Notes: generated from the sequence alone by a model not told the origin. A DNA stretch of 64,000 nt from Holophagaceae bacterium (GCA_017859955.1 JAFNAB010000014.1:1-64000), one strand, 5' to 3'. Positions 25,319 to 34,360 are shown, numbered from the stretch's first letter. Translations and numbers: made by a program.

Positions 25319-26710
25319 CTACTTCGCGTACAGCCGGATGATCTGCTCGATGGCGCCCTGGCAGGCGGCGCAGAAGGGCACCTGGTCCCGGGTGAACATG
25401 ATGCAATCAGTCTGGGAGCGGTAGTAGCCCGTGGCCTCATAGTTGGCGCCCTCAAAGGCGCCGACCTTGCCTGACCAGGTGTCCTGGCCCAGGTGGACCG
25501 TCTCTTTGGCCTCCTCCCGCTTCATGAGGGCCTCCATCTCGGATTCGGGGCGGTTCTCCGCCCGGATCTGGCGGCGCTCCTTCTGGTAGGCGTGGCTGTC
25601 CTTCTCGAACTCGGCCTTCTTCCAGGGGGTGGGCAGGGGGATGCCGGGAGTCAGGAGGGCCTGCCACTTGGGGTGTTTGGGGTCCGCGGTGACGTTGGGC
25701 ATCCAGGGCTCGATGCGGGCCTTGCCGGTCTCGTAGTAGACATCGGAGGTGTAGTACTCGTCAGCCAGGTCTGCGAAGTGGTGGCCGAACTCGTGGACGA
25801 AGATGTAGGGCCCGAAGGCGTTGTCCGAGGCCACGGTGCCGTAGAGGCCGAAGATGCCCCCCCCGCCGTAGGTCTGGCCGTTGACCAGGATCTCCATGAA
25901 CTCGTAGGGGGCGTAGCCGGCCACATCCCGCAGGGTGCGGTTATCGAAGGTCAGGACGTAGCGCTCGGAACCGAAGGCGTCGTAGGTGCAGCCCAGGGGC
26001 GAGCGGCGGTGGATGCCCGTGGAGGGGCGGCTGATGCCGCTCTCCCGGGCGGGCGGGCAGATGCCCCAGACATTGAAGTCCTTGCGGTGCTCCTTGTAGG
26101 GGGACTTGCTGAAGAGGAGCTCCATCATGCGTCGGGCATCCTTTTCAAACTTGCCCCGCTCGGCGGCGGTGTAGCCGTCTCCCAGAATCAGGAAGTCCAC
26201 CTTCTCATAAGGGTCGCCGTTCTTTTCCAGGGCGATGACGCCCCCGGGGCCGGGAGGCAAGGAGGGGTCGACGGTGTCGGCCTTGGGGTCCAGGGTGAAG
26301 GTCCAGATCTCCTTGAAGGCGTTCTGGCCGTCCCGCTTCTTGAGGTTGATCTGCACCGGGCGCTCGGGCATGGGGAATCGAAGGGATTCGGAGCTGGTGA
26401 AGGAGGAGGTCTTGGCCTCGGGGGTGTCCTCCCACTCCCCGAAGATGCTGGAGAAGCCTCGGCTATAGAGCACCCGGTTGGTGGCCCGGTCGACTACCTC
26501 AAAGTAGAACTTCCCGCGGTTGGTGTCGTCGATGGATTTCGCCAGGTTCCCGGGCCAGGGCAGGGGCTCCACCACCACCCGGTCCACGGCGAAGCTCTCC
26601 GCCTGGGCGGTGCCGGTGTGGTAGTAGTCCACCCTCAGGGTGGCGGGCGGAGCGGCAAGGGCGGCGCCTGCTGCGAGGGCTGCGAAAATGATTCCGAGGG
26701 GGCGGGGCAT
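25319..26710 (-). CDS. Secreted M64-family (IgA peptidase type) zinc metallopeptidase
   Basis: 463 residues with a signal peptide (MPRPLGIIFAALAAGAALAA), start chosen from the AGGAG site before 26710. The protein has the family M64 layout: an N-terminal beta domain, then VDFLILGDGYTAAERGKFEKD, FNVWGICPPARESGISRP, and the zinc site HEFGHHFADLADEYY (HExxH plus a downstream Asp/Glu-rich segment). In Clostridium ramosum the founding member cleaves IgA, but most relatives come from environmental bacteria and have unknown substrates. Probably periplasmic or exported. Divergent from yhbY and convergent with rnr. Confidence 0.9.
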   Translation of the reverse strand: MPRPLGIIFAALAAGAALAAPPATLRVDYYHTGTAQAESFAVDRVVVEPLPWPGNLAKSIDDTNRGKFYFEVVDRATNRVLYSRGFSSIFGEWEDTPEAKTSSFTSSESLRFPMPERPVQINLKKRDGQNAFKEIWTFTLDPKADTVDPSLPPGPGGVIALEKNGDPYEKVDFLILGDGYTAAERGKFEKDARRMMELLFSKSPYKEHRKDFNVWGICPPARESGISRPSTGIHRRSPLGCTYDAFGSERYVLTFDNRTLRDVAGYAPYEFMEILVNGQTYGGGGIFGLYGTVASDNAFGPYIFVHEFGHHFADLADEYYTSDVYYETGKARIEPWMPNVTADPKHPKWQALLTPGIPLPTPWKKAEFEKDSHAYQKERRQIRAENRPESEMEALMKREEAKETVHLGQDTWSGKVGAFEGANYEATGYYRSQTDCIMFTRDQVPFCAACQGAIEQIIRLYAK

Positions 26711-26818
26711 GGGTTTCTCCTGGGATTTGGTGATTATCGGCGCCTCTGCCGCAAGAATTGCCACAACGATGCAGAGCTTGGGCTCGCCTTGGCGTACCCT
26801 GGAGCTTTGGAGGGCGCC

Positions 26819-27121
26819 ATGCTGACACCCAAACAGAGACAGTTCCTGAAGGCCGAGGCCCACCACCTCAAGCCTGTGGTGCACATCGGCAAGGCCGGGG
26901 TCACCGAAGGTCTCGCCGCCGAGCTGGATCAGATGCTCGACAGCCTGGAGCTCATGAAGATCAAGCTGAACCAGAACACGTCCGAGGATGAAGAGGCGGC
27001 GGCCGAGGCCCTCAAGGCCATGGTGCCCGGTCTGGAACATGTCTGGACCATCGGCCATACGATTCTGGTTTTCCGACCCAGCCGTACCAAGCCGACAGGT
27101 TATGCTTTACCCAAAGCCTGA
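26819..27121 (+). CDS. yhbY: YhbY-family RNA-binding (CRM domain) protein
   Basis: 100 residues. The CRM-domain pattern LTPKQRQFLKAEAHHLKPVV, then HIGKAGVTEGLAAELDQML and LELMKIKLNQ, is complete; family members associate with pre-50S ribosomal particles. GGAGGGCGCC lies directly before the ATG. A much longer open frame surrounds it, but the family start and the Shine-Dalgarno site define the gene. The FHA-GAF gene begins 34 bases downstream. Confidence 0.93.
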   Translation: MLTPKQRQFLKAEAHHLKPVVHIGKAGVTEGLAAELDQMLDSLELMKIKLNQNTSEDEEAAAEALKAMVPGLEHVWTIGHTILVFRPSRTKPTGYALPKA

Positions 27122-27155
27122 TTTCATGCTGAGGATGTGACCCCAAGGAGGCGAC

Positions 27156-29258
27156 GTGCCCTATGTTTCCTGGTTCGAAGGCGAGTTCCTGAGCCGGCAC
27201 CGGCTGGACGGGGACTGCTGGATGGGGCGGGATCCGGTGGCCTCCGTTTTGGCTAAGCCCGGGGATCCCAGTGTTTCCAGGATCCACGCCATGGTCTTCC
27301 TTTCGGAGGGGAAATGGTGGCTGAGGGATGCAGGCTCCAGGAACGGGACGCTCCTCAACGGTCTTCCCGTGGGGAGCCCCTTCGGCAGTCCCCTGGAGGA
27401 CGGTGATGAAATCGACCTGGGGGATTGGCACCTTACCTACACCAAGGGCTTCCCTGGACTTGATGGCGTCAACTTCATCGAGGGAGTGGGGGATCTCTTT
27501 TCGGAGGTCCGGCCCGAGCCTTCCCAGGGCCTGGCCTTGGTCCGCGGACTTGAACTGCTTCACCAGGCCACCGAAGCCTTGCTCCGGGAGGCCAGTGCCG
27601 CCGCCCTTATCCGAAGCCTGGTGGACGAATCCCTGAAACTTCTCGGAGCCGACCGGGGCTTCGTGGTGACGGCGACTTCCGGGGGCTCCTGGCAGAGTGT
27701 CTATCGCATCGGGGATGTGGAGGATCGGCTGGGGCTTTCCCAATCCGTGCTGGACTATGTGGGGCGCCACAAGACAGCAGTCCTTTCCAACGCCCCCACG
27801 ATGGATCCGAGATTCGGAGGCTCCAGCCTGGTGGAACTGGAGCGGGGAGCCCTCATGTGCGCTCCCATGGAGTTCGATGGCAATGTGTTGGGCATCCTCT
27901 ACCTGGATCGCTCCAATCCCGCCCGGGGTTTCTCCCGTTTCGATCTTGCCCTTTTCCAAGCCTTTGTCCGTCTGGGTGCCATTACCCTGCGCCACACCCA
28001 ACTCACCCAGAAGGCCATCGGTCACGCTGAAATCCAGGGGGAGCTGCTCCGCTTGAAGACGCTCCACGAGCGGCTTGTGGCCAGAACCGGCGACCTGTTT
28101 GGAGGGATGAACTGCTCCCTGCGATGGCTTCAGGCCTATGGTGAGGTTGCGGAAGGCCACCGGCAGGAGGCCATGCTCCATCAGGTGGAGCGCCTTCAGG
28201 CCCTGGTGGAGATGGGCCTGCAGGAAACCCTTCTTGAGGTCCCGAGGGAAGTCAGCCTGACCCGGGGGCTTGACACCCTCCAGGCCCAGCTGGAAGGCGC
28301 GTGGAAGGATCTCCTGGCTGTGAAGGGAGCCACCTTTCAGATGGATCCGGTGCCCGCAGGATCGGTCTGGATGGCCGGTGGGCTGCCCACCCAGGCCGTC
28401 ATGGGTCTGGTCGAGCCGTTGTTGATGCAGGTCGCACCAGGGGGACATGTCAAGGCACGCTGGAGTGAGGATGCGGGGAACTGGACCCTGTTCCTGGACT
28501 TCCCGGCCCTCCTTGCCCCCCCCTCGCCCGATCCCTGGACGCTTCATGCCCTTAGCGATGCGGGAATCGAATGGCGCTGGAACAACCAGATCCTGGCCAT
28601 TGCTTTCCCCAAGAGCCTGGAGCAGGTCGCGGATAGTGCCCAGCTGCCCTTACTGGGGCTGGTCACCGAGGACTACGATCTAATGGGGCTCTTCGAGAGT
28701 GTGGCCGAGGCTGGGGGGCTTTCGATCTATCCCCTGGAGGTGGACCTCCCCCGGGTTCCTTTGCCCGTCTTCGCGTACCTGGTCATTGACGCCAAGGGCA
28801 TGGCGGATCCCGTAGCCACCATCCAGACCTTCCGGCGCCACCCATCTTTTCTCACCGTTCCCATCCTGGTGGTACGGGCCCCGGAGGAGCTTTTCTCCAC
28901 CCTTCTGGCCGTAGGGGCGACGGATTGGCTTCCGGAGGGTTTCCGCTGGGAGATGCTTCACAATCGCCTTCAGGTTCTCAAGGGGCATGAGGAGCTTCAG
29001 CGCAAAGCCCTGGCGGCGGAGCGGTTGGATTCTTTCCGTCAGATGGCGGGCTCCCTGAAACATGAGATCAACAATCCGCTGGCGGTCATCTCCATGCAGG
29101 TGGAGCTTCTGGAGCGGAAGTATCCTGATGAGCCCAAATTCGCCAAGATCGGGGAAATGGTTGAGCGCATCCGTGGCTTGATGCAGGTGCTCCAAAAGAT
29201 GCGGGAATCCTCCACCGAGGATTATCCGGGGGGGACCAATATCCTCAAGCTGAGCTGA
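27156..29258 (+). CDS. FHA-GAF multidomain signalling protein with degenerate kinase-like core and C-terminal HisKA helix
   Basis: 700 residues, GTG start after AAGGAGG. Domain order: FHA (about 1-100; GRDPVASVL, SVSRIHAMVFL, LRDAGSRNGTLLNG), GAF (about 130-290; ADRGFVVTATSGG, MCAPMEFDGNVLGILYLDRS), a helical pair plus an alpha/beta stretch that looks like a worn-down histidine kinase ATPase without recognisable N or G boxes (about 300-490), and a receiver-like domain (about 500-605) lacking the phospho-acceptor pattern. A terminal HisKA helix pair with SLKHEINNPLAVI (about 625-690) ends the protein, with no ATPase domain after it. The FHA domain should bind phospho-threonine, linking it to the Ser/Thr kinase and PP2C genes. 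Confidence 0.75.
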   Translation: MPYVSWFEGEFLSRHRLDGDCWMGRDPVASVLAKPGDPSVSRIHAMVFLSEGKWWLRDAGSRNGTLLNGLPVGSPFGSPLEDGDEIDLGDWHLTYTKGFPGLDGVNFIEGVGDLFSEVRPEPSQGLALVRGLELLHQATEALLREASAAALIRSLVDESLKLLGADRGFVVTATSGGSWQSVYRIGDVEDRLGLSQSVLDYVGRHKTAVLSNAPTMDPRFGGSSLVELERGALMCAPMEFDGNVLGILYLDRSNPARGFSRFDLALFQAFVRLGAITLRHTQLTQKAIGHAEIQGELLRLKTLHERLVARTGDLFGGMNCSLRWLQAYGEVAEGHRQEAMLHQVERLQALVEMGLQETLLEVPREVSLTRGLDTLQAQLEGAWKDLLAVKGATFQMDPVPAGSVWMAGGLPTQAVMGLVEPLLMQVAPGGHVKARWSEDAGNWTLFLDFPALLAPPSPDPWTLHALSDAGIEWRWNNQILAIAFPKSLEQVADSAQLPLLGLVTEDYDLMGLFESVAEAGGLSIYPLEVDLPRVPLPVFAYLVIDAKGMADPVATIQTFRRHPSFLTVPILVVRAPEELFSTLLAVGATDWLPEGFRWEMLHNRLQVLKGHEELQRKALAAERLDSFRQMAGSLKHEINNPLAVISMQVELLERKYPDEPKFAKIGEMVERIRGLMQVLQKMRESSTEDYPGGTNILKLS

Positions 29259-29288
29259 CCCGGTCGGTGAGAGGCTCGGCCTTTGATC

Positions 29289-29834
29289 TCAGAACCAGGT
29301 CAGTCCGGCTTCCGTCATCAGGGCCTGGACCGGAAGATCCTGGGGCTCGCTCGGCAGGGATTCGCAGCGCTGGAATTCGAAGCCGACGGCAAGGGTGATG
29401 ATCTCTTCCCTGAGGTGGGAGAGGGTCGCGTCGTAGAATCCCCCGCCGTAGCCCAGGCGGAAACCCTTCCGGTCGAAGGCTAGGCCCGGTACCAGCAGGA
29501 GCTGAACCGGAGGGTCAGGGTGCTGGGCAAGGGCCGGTTCCATGAGACCCCACATTCCAGGTTCCAGGGGCTCAGGCCCCCATATCAGTCTCGGGGGCTT
29601 GGTGCTGGCCACCCGGGGGAAGATGAACGTCCAATCGGGGTGGGCCTGGATCAGGGGCCGGAGATCGATCTCGGAACCATAGGGCCAGAAGACCCCAAGG
29701 TGCTTGATCCTTCGGCTGGTGCAGAATCGGCCGATCTCATCGCAGATCACCATGGAGGCCAAAGCGCGACTCTCTGCGGAGCTGCCGTTGCGAAGCCCCA
29801 TGAAGTGCTGACGGAGTTCCTTCTTGGTGAACAA
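29289..29834 (-). CDS. 5-formyltetrahydrofolate cyclo-ligase
   Basis: 181 residues. It converts 5-formyl-THF to 5,10-methenyl-THF using ATP. The family pattern is clear: N-terminal KKELRQHFMGLRN, GVFWPYGSEIDLRPLI, and the diagnostic LVPGLAFDRKGFRLGYGGGFYD. The start appears to be TTG at 29834, immediately after the mqnE stop (TGATTG), with GGAG seven bases before. The first ATG would remove the conserved N-terminal helix, so the TTG is preferred. Operon with mqnE. Confidence 0.93.
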   Translation of the reverse strand: MFTKKELRQHFMGLRNGSSAESRALASMVICDEIGRFCTSRRIKHLGVFWPYGSEIDLRPLIQAHPDWTFIFPRVASTKPPRLIWGPEPLEPGMWGLMEPALAQHPDPPVQLLLVPGLAFDRKGFRLGYGGGFYDATLSHLREEIITLAVGFEFQRCESLPSEPQDLPVQALMTEAGLTWF

Positions 29835-30962
29835 TCAAGGCTCCACGGGATAGGTGTTGTAAAGGTTGTCCCGCTCCACGGGTTCAAAGCCGGCGTCCAG
29901 GATCAGGCGGGTGATCTCCTGGCGCGATAGGCCCGGCGGGGTCTTGGCCCCAGCCTGGTGGGCGATCTCCTCGCTCACGATGGTGCCATCGAGATCATCC
30001 GCGCCGTAGCTCAGGCCGATCTGGGCCAATCCTGGGGTGATCATCACCCAGTAGGCCTTGATGTGGTCAATGTTATCCAACAGGAGCCTTGCAACCGCGA
30101 TCTCCCGCAGGTCCTGGGTGCCGGTGGCGGGGAGGATGTGGTGGGTCCTGGAAAGCTCGTTATCTTCATTCTGGTAGGCCAGGGGGATGTAAGCCAGGAA
30201 GCCGTGGGTCCGGTCCTGGAGATCCCGCAGGCGCAGGAGGTGGTCCACCCGATGGTGGGGCTCCTCAATGTGGCCGTAGAGCATGGTGCAATTTGTGGGA
30301 AGGCCCTTCTGATGGCAAAGTTCGGCCACTTTCAGCCAGGTGTCGGCGTCCTTCTTCCCGACACAGATCTGCTTGCGGATCTCCGAATCAAAGATTTCCG
30401 CCCCCCCGCCGGGGCAACTCTCAAGGCCGGCTGCGATGCAACGGTCCAGGAACTCTTCCACACTGATACCCGAATTGCGGGCGTAGAAATCGATCTCCAC
30501 CATGGTGAAGACCTTCAGGTGGATGTCCGGGAAATGAGTCTTGATGGTGCGGAAGAGTGACTCGAAGTAGTCGATCTTGAGTTTGGGGTGATGCCCCGCC
30601 GTCATGTGGAGCTCTCTGACCCCAAGATTTTCCGGGTTTTCCAGTTCTCGGACGATATCTTCCACGGAGAGGACGTAGGCTTTGGGGTCCTCTTGGTGGG
30701 CCTGGAAGGCGCAGAACTGGCAATGGGTGTAGCAGACATTGGTATAGGACAGACGGCGGCTCGTCACGAAGTACGCCTTGCGGCCGTGGCGCGCCAGACG
30801 AACTGAGTGGGCCATGGCTGCGATACCCGTCAGATCCGGAGACCTGTAGAGCAGCATCCCATCCTCGAAGGACAGGCGTTCTCCGCGCTGGAGCTTCTCT
30901 GCCAGAGGCAGGAGTTCCGCGTCTTGGATGTAGCTGGTGAGAGGCATGGACAAGCCCGGCAT
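29835..30962 (-). CDS. mqnE: Aminodeoxyfutalosine synthase (radical SAM, menaquinone biosynthesis)
   Basis: 375 residues. Radical SAM cysteine cluster CYTHCQFC after RRLSYTNV, and ESCPGGGAEIFDSEIRKQI, which is the MqnE-type GGGAE motif. The C-terminal half (YWVMITPGLAQIGLSYGADDLDGT) matches the MqnE/MqnC/CofH superfamily. It joins SAM-derived adenosyl radical with the chorismate-derived enolpyruvyl benzoate in the futalosine route to menaquinone. GAGGTG precedes the start at 30962; ATG at 30947 is an alternative. The other mqn genes are not in this window. MqnE is preferred over MqnC or CofH because of the GGGAE block. Confidence 0.9.
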   Translation of the reverse strand: MPGLSMPLTSYIQDAELLPLAEKLQRGERLSFEDGMLLYRSPDLTGIAAMAHSVRLARHGRKAYFVTSRRLSYTNVCYTHCQFCAFQAHQEDPKAYVLSVEDIVRELENPENLGVRELHMTAGHHPKLKIDYFESLFRTIKTHFPDIHLKVFTMVEIDFYARNSGISVEEFLDRCIAAGLESCPGGGAEIFDSEIRKQICVGKKDADTWLKVAELCHQKGLPTNCTMLYGHIEEPHHRVDHLLRLRDLQDRTHGFLAYIPLAYQNEDNELSRTHHILPATGTQDLREIAVARLLLDNIDHIKAYWVMITPGLAQIGLSYGADDLDGTIVSEEIAHQAGAKTPPGLSRQEITRLILDAGFEPVERDNLYNTYPVEP

Positions 30963-31146
30963 TTTGCACCTCAGTTCACATTCTACGGGCTTTTCCTGCT
31001 CCTGACGGTGAGTCTCTCATTCCCTGTGCGGGTCAAGGAGGGTAGTATCTATCAAATCTCATGTCCTCCCCACGCACCGTCTGGTCTAAATTCAAGCTGT
31101 CGCGTCGGAATATCGAATAGTTACCACCTGCAGAATTGGGCTTTCC

Positions 31147-31842
31147 ATGAATCCATACGAAATCCTGGAGCTTTCACCGGGCGCTTCTGCGGAGGAGATC
31201 AAATCGGCCTATCACCGCTTGGCCAAACAGTGGCACCCGGATAAATTCGTGGGTCCTGCCAAGGCTGAGGCGGAATCGCGGTTCCGCCAGCTGGCGGAGG
31301 CTTTCAGCATGCTTAAGGAAGTCGGTAGGGGGGGCAATGCCGCCCCTGCTCAGGCTCCCGTGGCTGTACCTGAATCAAAGATCGCTCTGGAGGAGGTGCC
31401 GGCCCCAAAAGGCCGGAGCGCCGAGGACTGGTTCAATGAGGCCAAGGTGAGCTTCGAACATGGTGATCCTGCCAAGGCCTTCGGTTATCTCCACTTCGCC
31501 ATCAAAATGGACGGCAATCAGGCTGAGTTCCATGCCCTGCTGGCCCGGGCCATCGCAGCGACCTCGGGGGATAAGAAGGCCGAATCCAAGGCCCTTGAGG
31601 CTGCCATTCGCTTGAACCCGAAGGATGTCGATTCGACCATACGGCTGGCGGAGCTCTTTCAGGCGGTAGGGATGAACGCCCGTGCGACCAAGCTGTGGGA
31701 GGTCGCCCATCGCCTTGCTCCTGGCCACCCTGTGTTCGCCAAGGCACCTTCTGCCAAGGCTGGGGGGATTCTTCATGATCAATGGCTGGATCTGGTGGGC
31801 CGGGTAGGGGTTTGGCTGGGCCGTCTGAAGGGTGGGAGATGA
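31147..31842 (+). CDS. J-domain protein with TPR-like C-terminal region
   Basis: 231 residues. The N-terminal J domain (1-70) has NPYEILELSPGASAEEIKSA and the HPD tripeptide in KQWHPDKF, so it should stimulate a DnaK-type chaperone. The C-terminal half (about 95-210) is made of helical TPR-like repeats (WFNEAKVSFEHGDPAKAFGY, ALEAAIRLNPKDVDSTIRLA). It overlaps the following PP2C gene by four bases and lies upstream of the pilus operon. The 184 bases before it hold the upstream promoter region, divergent from mqnE. Confidence 0.85.
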   Translation: MNPYEILELSPGASAEEIKSAYHRLAKQWHPDKFVGPAKAEAESRFRQLAEAFSMLKEVGRGGNAAPAQAPVAVPESKIALEEVPAPKGRSAEDWFNEAKVSFEHGDPAKAFGYLHFAIKMDGNQAEFHALLARAIAATSGDKKAESKALEAAIRLNPKDVDSTIRLAELFQAVGMNARATKLWEVAHRLAPGHPVFAKAPSAKAGGILHDQWLDLVGRVGVWLGRLKGGR

Positions 31843-32618
31843 CGATGCGGGTGACGGCTGCCGGACTCTCGGATGTTGGGTGCATCCGCAAACACAATGA
31901 GGACAATCTCCTTGTTGACATGGAACTGGGGCTTTTCCTGGTGGCGGATGGCCTTGGGGGGCATGCTGCTGGAGAAGTGGCCAGCCGGATTGTCGTGGAA
32001 AAGGTTGAGGAGTTTATCGCTCAAACCGCTGAACGGGACCGGACCTGGCCTCTGGATTACGATGCCCGCATTCCCTATGACGGCAATCGGTTGAAGGCTG
32101 CTCTGCTTCTTTCAGACCGGGCCATTCTAGAAGATATCCGGGAAAATCCCGAGCGGGAGTCCATGGGCTCCACCGTCGTTGCCTGTCTGGTCAAGGGGGA
32201 CCAGGTGACCCTTGCGCATGTGGGAGATAGTCGCGCCTATCTATTGGAGCCCGATGGGATGCGGCAAATTACCCGTGATCATTCCTGGGTTGCGGATCAG
32301 GTGGCAAACGGTATTCTTACCCCGGAGGAGGCCCGGAAGCACCCCTTTCGGAACGTTATCACTCAGGCCCTCGGGAATGGTGGGGAGCTGGACGTTGCGA
32401 TCCAGGAACTCAAGGTAAAAGAAATGGATCGCCTTTTGCTATGCTCTGACGGCTTGTCTGGTATGGTGCCTGACGAAGAGGTGTGGAAGATTGTCCAAGA
32501 TAGTAATTCCCTGGAGATTGCCGCTGAACGGCTTGTAAAAAAAGCCCTTGAGAATGGAGGGGAGGACAACGTGACCGTGGTGCTTGTTGGATTTGAGTTA
32601 GACAATATTTCGGCTTGA
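31839..32618 (+). CDS. PP2C-family protein serine/threonine phosphatase
   Basis: 259 residues. All PP2C metal-binding motifs are present: SDVGCIRKHNEDNL, LFLVADGLGGHAAGE, ESMGSTVVACLV, AHVGDSRAYLL, LLCSDGLSGMV and GGEDNVTVVLV. It dephosphorylates Ser/Thr residues in the cytoplasm. It overlaps the J-domain gene (ATGA) and lies directly upstream of pilM, with a promoter in the 70-base gap. The position suggests control of pilus or chaperone function, but no target is visible. Confidence 0.95.
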   Translation: MTMRVTAAGLSDVGCIRKHNEDNLLVDMELGLFLVADGLGGHAAGEVASRIVVEKVEEFIAQTAERDRTWPLDYDARIPYDGNRLKAALLLSDRAILEDIRENPERESMGSTVVACLVKGDQVTLAHVGDSRAYLLEPDGMRQITRDHSWVADQVANGILTPEEARKHPFRNVITQALGNGGELDVAIQELKVKEMDRLLLCSDGLSGMVPDEEVWKIVQDSNSLEIAAERLVKKALENGGEDNVTVVLVGFELDNISA

Positions 32619-32629
32619 CAGTCTGCGCC

Positions 32630-32657
32630 TTGACGCGAAGTCTTACAGCAGTACAAT
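32630..32657 (+). promoter_or_regulatory. Sigma-70-type promoter for the pilMNOPQ operon
   Basis: TTGACG, a 16-base spacer and TACAAT, lying between the PP2C stop codon and the pilM GTG start. The predicted transcription start is about 25 bases upstream of the pilM start codon. Another TTGACA at 32615-32620 has no -10 partner at the right distance. Confidence 0.6.
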
Positions 32658-32688
32658 TCATTACAAAATTCAAAAAGCGAGGCTCCCC

Positions 32689-33771
32689 GTGGGTCTGTTC
32701 CAAAGCAAAAAGAAACTTCTAGTCGGTCTGGATATTGGATCCGGAAGCGTCAAGCTCTGCGAACTCCAATCCAGTGGGAAGGTCAGTAGCCAGCGCTATC
32801 GACTGCAGAAGCTCGGGGAAGTGGCTATTCCCCACGATGCGATCGTTGACGGAGACATCATGGACAGCAACGCCGTTGCTGGGGCCATCCGCCAGGTTGT
32901 CGCGGAACAGAAGATCAAGGCCAGGGAGGTGGCCATTTCCGTGGCTGGTCAACAGGTGATGGTCAAAAAGGTGACTTTCCCTCTTATGAGTCCGGCCGAG
33001 CTGGCGGAGTCGGTCCGTTGGGAGGCCGAGAGCTTCTTCCCGGCAGGTCAAGGATTGGACTCCTACGCCCTTGACTTTTCTGTCCTGGAAGAGCGGCCAG
33101 CCGACGGCAACATGGACGTGGTCCTGGTTGCCTGCCGAAAGGACAAGTTGGAAGCCTACGTCTCCTGCGTCGCCCAGGCCGGGCTGCGTCCGGTGATCGT
33201 CGACGTTGATGTGTTTGCTCTCCAGAACGCATACGAGGCCAACTACGCGGTCGCCAGTCGGGATGAAGTGGTGGCTCTGGTCAATATCGGATCCAGCTTT
33301 ACCAACCTGACCATGCTCACGGGAAATCGCTCCACCTTTTGGCGTGACATCGCCTGGGGTGGGAATCGTTTCACAGACAAGCTGGTGGAGGATTGGGGCG
33401 TTTCCCGCGAAGGGGCCGAGGTTCTCAAGCAGGGCGGTAGCGCCGAGGGGAGGACCGCCGAGGAGGTTCAGCCCTCCTTGATGGCGATCTCGGATGGGTT
33501 TGCGGATGAATTGACGCGGACCGTCGATTTCTTCCGCTCCAGCTTCAAAGTTGATCGCTTGGACCGGATTGTTCTGTCGGGTGGTGGTGCCAAGACCAGC
33601 GGTCTCGTGGAAGTTCTTGGGGATCGCTTCCGGGTATCCGTGGAGCGCATGAACCCCTTCCAGGCCATCGAAGTAGACGAAAGAAGTGTCGACTCTTCAC
33701 GGGTCAGTGAAATTGGCTGTTCGGCTGCCATTGCAGTCGGTGTGGCTCTCCGCCAGGTGGGTGACCGATGA
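32689..33771 (+). CDS. pilM: Type IV pilus assembly ATPase-like protein PilM
   Basis: 360 residues, GTG start with GAGG upstream. The actin-like fold is shown by the phosphate-1 motif LVGLDIGSGSVKLCEL, the second phosphate loop VALVNIGSSFTNLTML and the adenosine motif RIVLSGGGAKTSGL. PilM sits at the cytoplasmic face of the inner membrane and binds the N-terminus of PilN, connecting the alignment subcomplex with the motor. It overlaps pilN by four bases. First gene of the pilMNOPQ operon. Confidence 0.95.
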   Translation: MGLFQSKKKLLVGLDIGSGSVKLCELQSSGKVSSQRYRLQKLGEVAIPHDAIVDGDIMDSNAVAGAIRQVVAEQKIKAREVAISVAGQQVMVKKVTFPLMSPAELAESVRWEAESFFPAGQGLDSYALDFSVLEERPADGNMDVVLVACRKDKLEAYVSCVAQAGLRPVIVDVDVFALQNAYEANYAVASRDEVVALVNIGSSFTNLTMLTGNRSTFWRDIAWGGNRFTDKLVEDWGVSREGAEVLKQGGSAEGRTAEEVQPSLMAISDGFADELTRTVDFFRSSFKVDRLDRIVLSGGGAKTSGLVEVLGDRFRVSVERMNPFQAIEVDERSVDSSRVSEIGCSAAIAVGVALRQVGDR

Positions 33772-34352
33772 TCAGGATAAATCTCCTCGGAGACGCCCTG
33801 GCCCAGGGAGTGGGGAAGAAAGAATCCCCCGACCCTACGGCCATCTATGATCAGGGAGAACAGAAGTCCTCCGGCCTTCCGATCATCGGCTTGGTCATTG
33901 GCCTACTTTTCGTAGCCTGCAGCGGGGTCTACTACGTCTGGCTTACCAAACGGGTTGAGTCTGCCAGAACGACCAATGCTGAACTGCAGGCCAAGAAGGC
34001 TGAACTCCAGAAATACTACGCTTTGGAGAAGCAGTACCGTGACCAGAAGGCCGCGCTGATGAAGAAAAAAGAGGTGATCGTTGGTCTTCGCCTCTCCCAG
34101 CGGGCGCCTGTCTACCTCCTGGCCGAACTGGCCAACTGCCTGCCTGACGGGGTCTGGTTCCGAAAGATGTCCCAGAAAGGCAACGCCATCACGATTGAGG
34201 GGGATAGCACCAGCTTCGAAGCTGTCAACCTCCTGAAGAACCGGTTGATGGAACGGAACAAATATTTCCAGAATGTGCAGTACCCGAAGGCCGACAAGAA
34301 GGGTTCCATCGTGGGATTCTCGCTGTCTTTTGAATTCAAGCCGCAGAGTTGA
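33768..34352 (+). CDS. pilN: Type IV pilus assembly protein PilN
   Basis: 194 residues. It begins MIRINLLGDA, the conserved N-terminus that binds PilM, followed by a single transmembrane helix (LPIIGLVIGLLFVACSGVYYVW, about 45-66). A coiled coil and a periplasmic ferredoxin-like domain (LAELANCLPDGVWFRKMSQK onwards) come next. Coupled to pilM by overlap. Confidence 0.93.
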   Translation: MIRINLLGDALAQGVGKKESPDPTAIYDQGEQKSSGLPIIGLVIGLLFVACSGVYYVWLTKRVESARTTNAELQAKKAELQKYYALEKQYRDQKAALMKKKEVIVGLRLSQRAPVYLLAELANCLPDGVWFRKMSQKGNAITIEGDSTSFEAVNLLKNRLMERNKYFQNVQYPKADKKGSIVGFSLSFEFKPQS

Positions 34353-34360
34353 GGCCGAAG

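Noticed and set aside
25493-27121. 542-codon plus-strand frame across the M64 peptidase and yhbY
   Set aside because: Only the last 100 codons (yhbY) have family similarity and a ribosome site; the rest mirrors the peptidase frame.
29835-30962. Assignment to CofH (F420 synthesis) or MqnC
   Set aside because: The GGGAE block and length suit MqnE better; no F420 genes are nearby.
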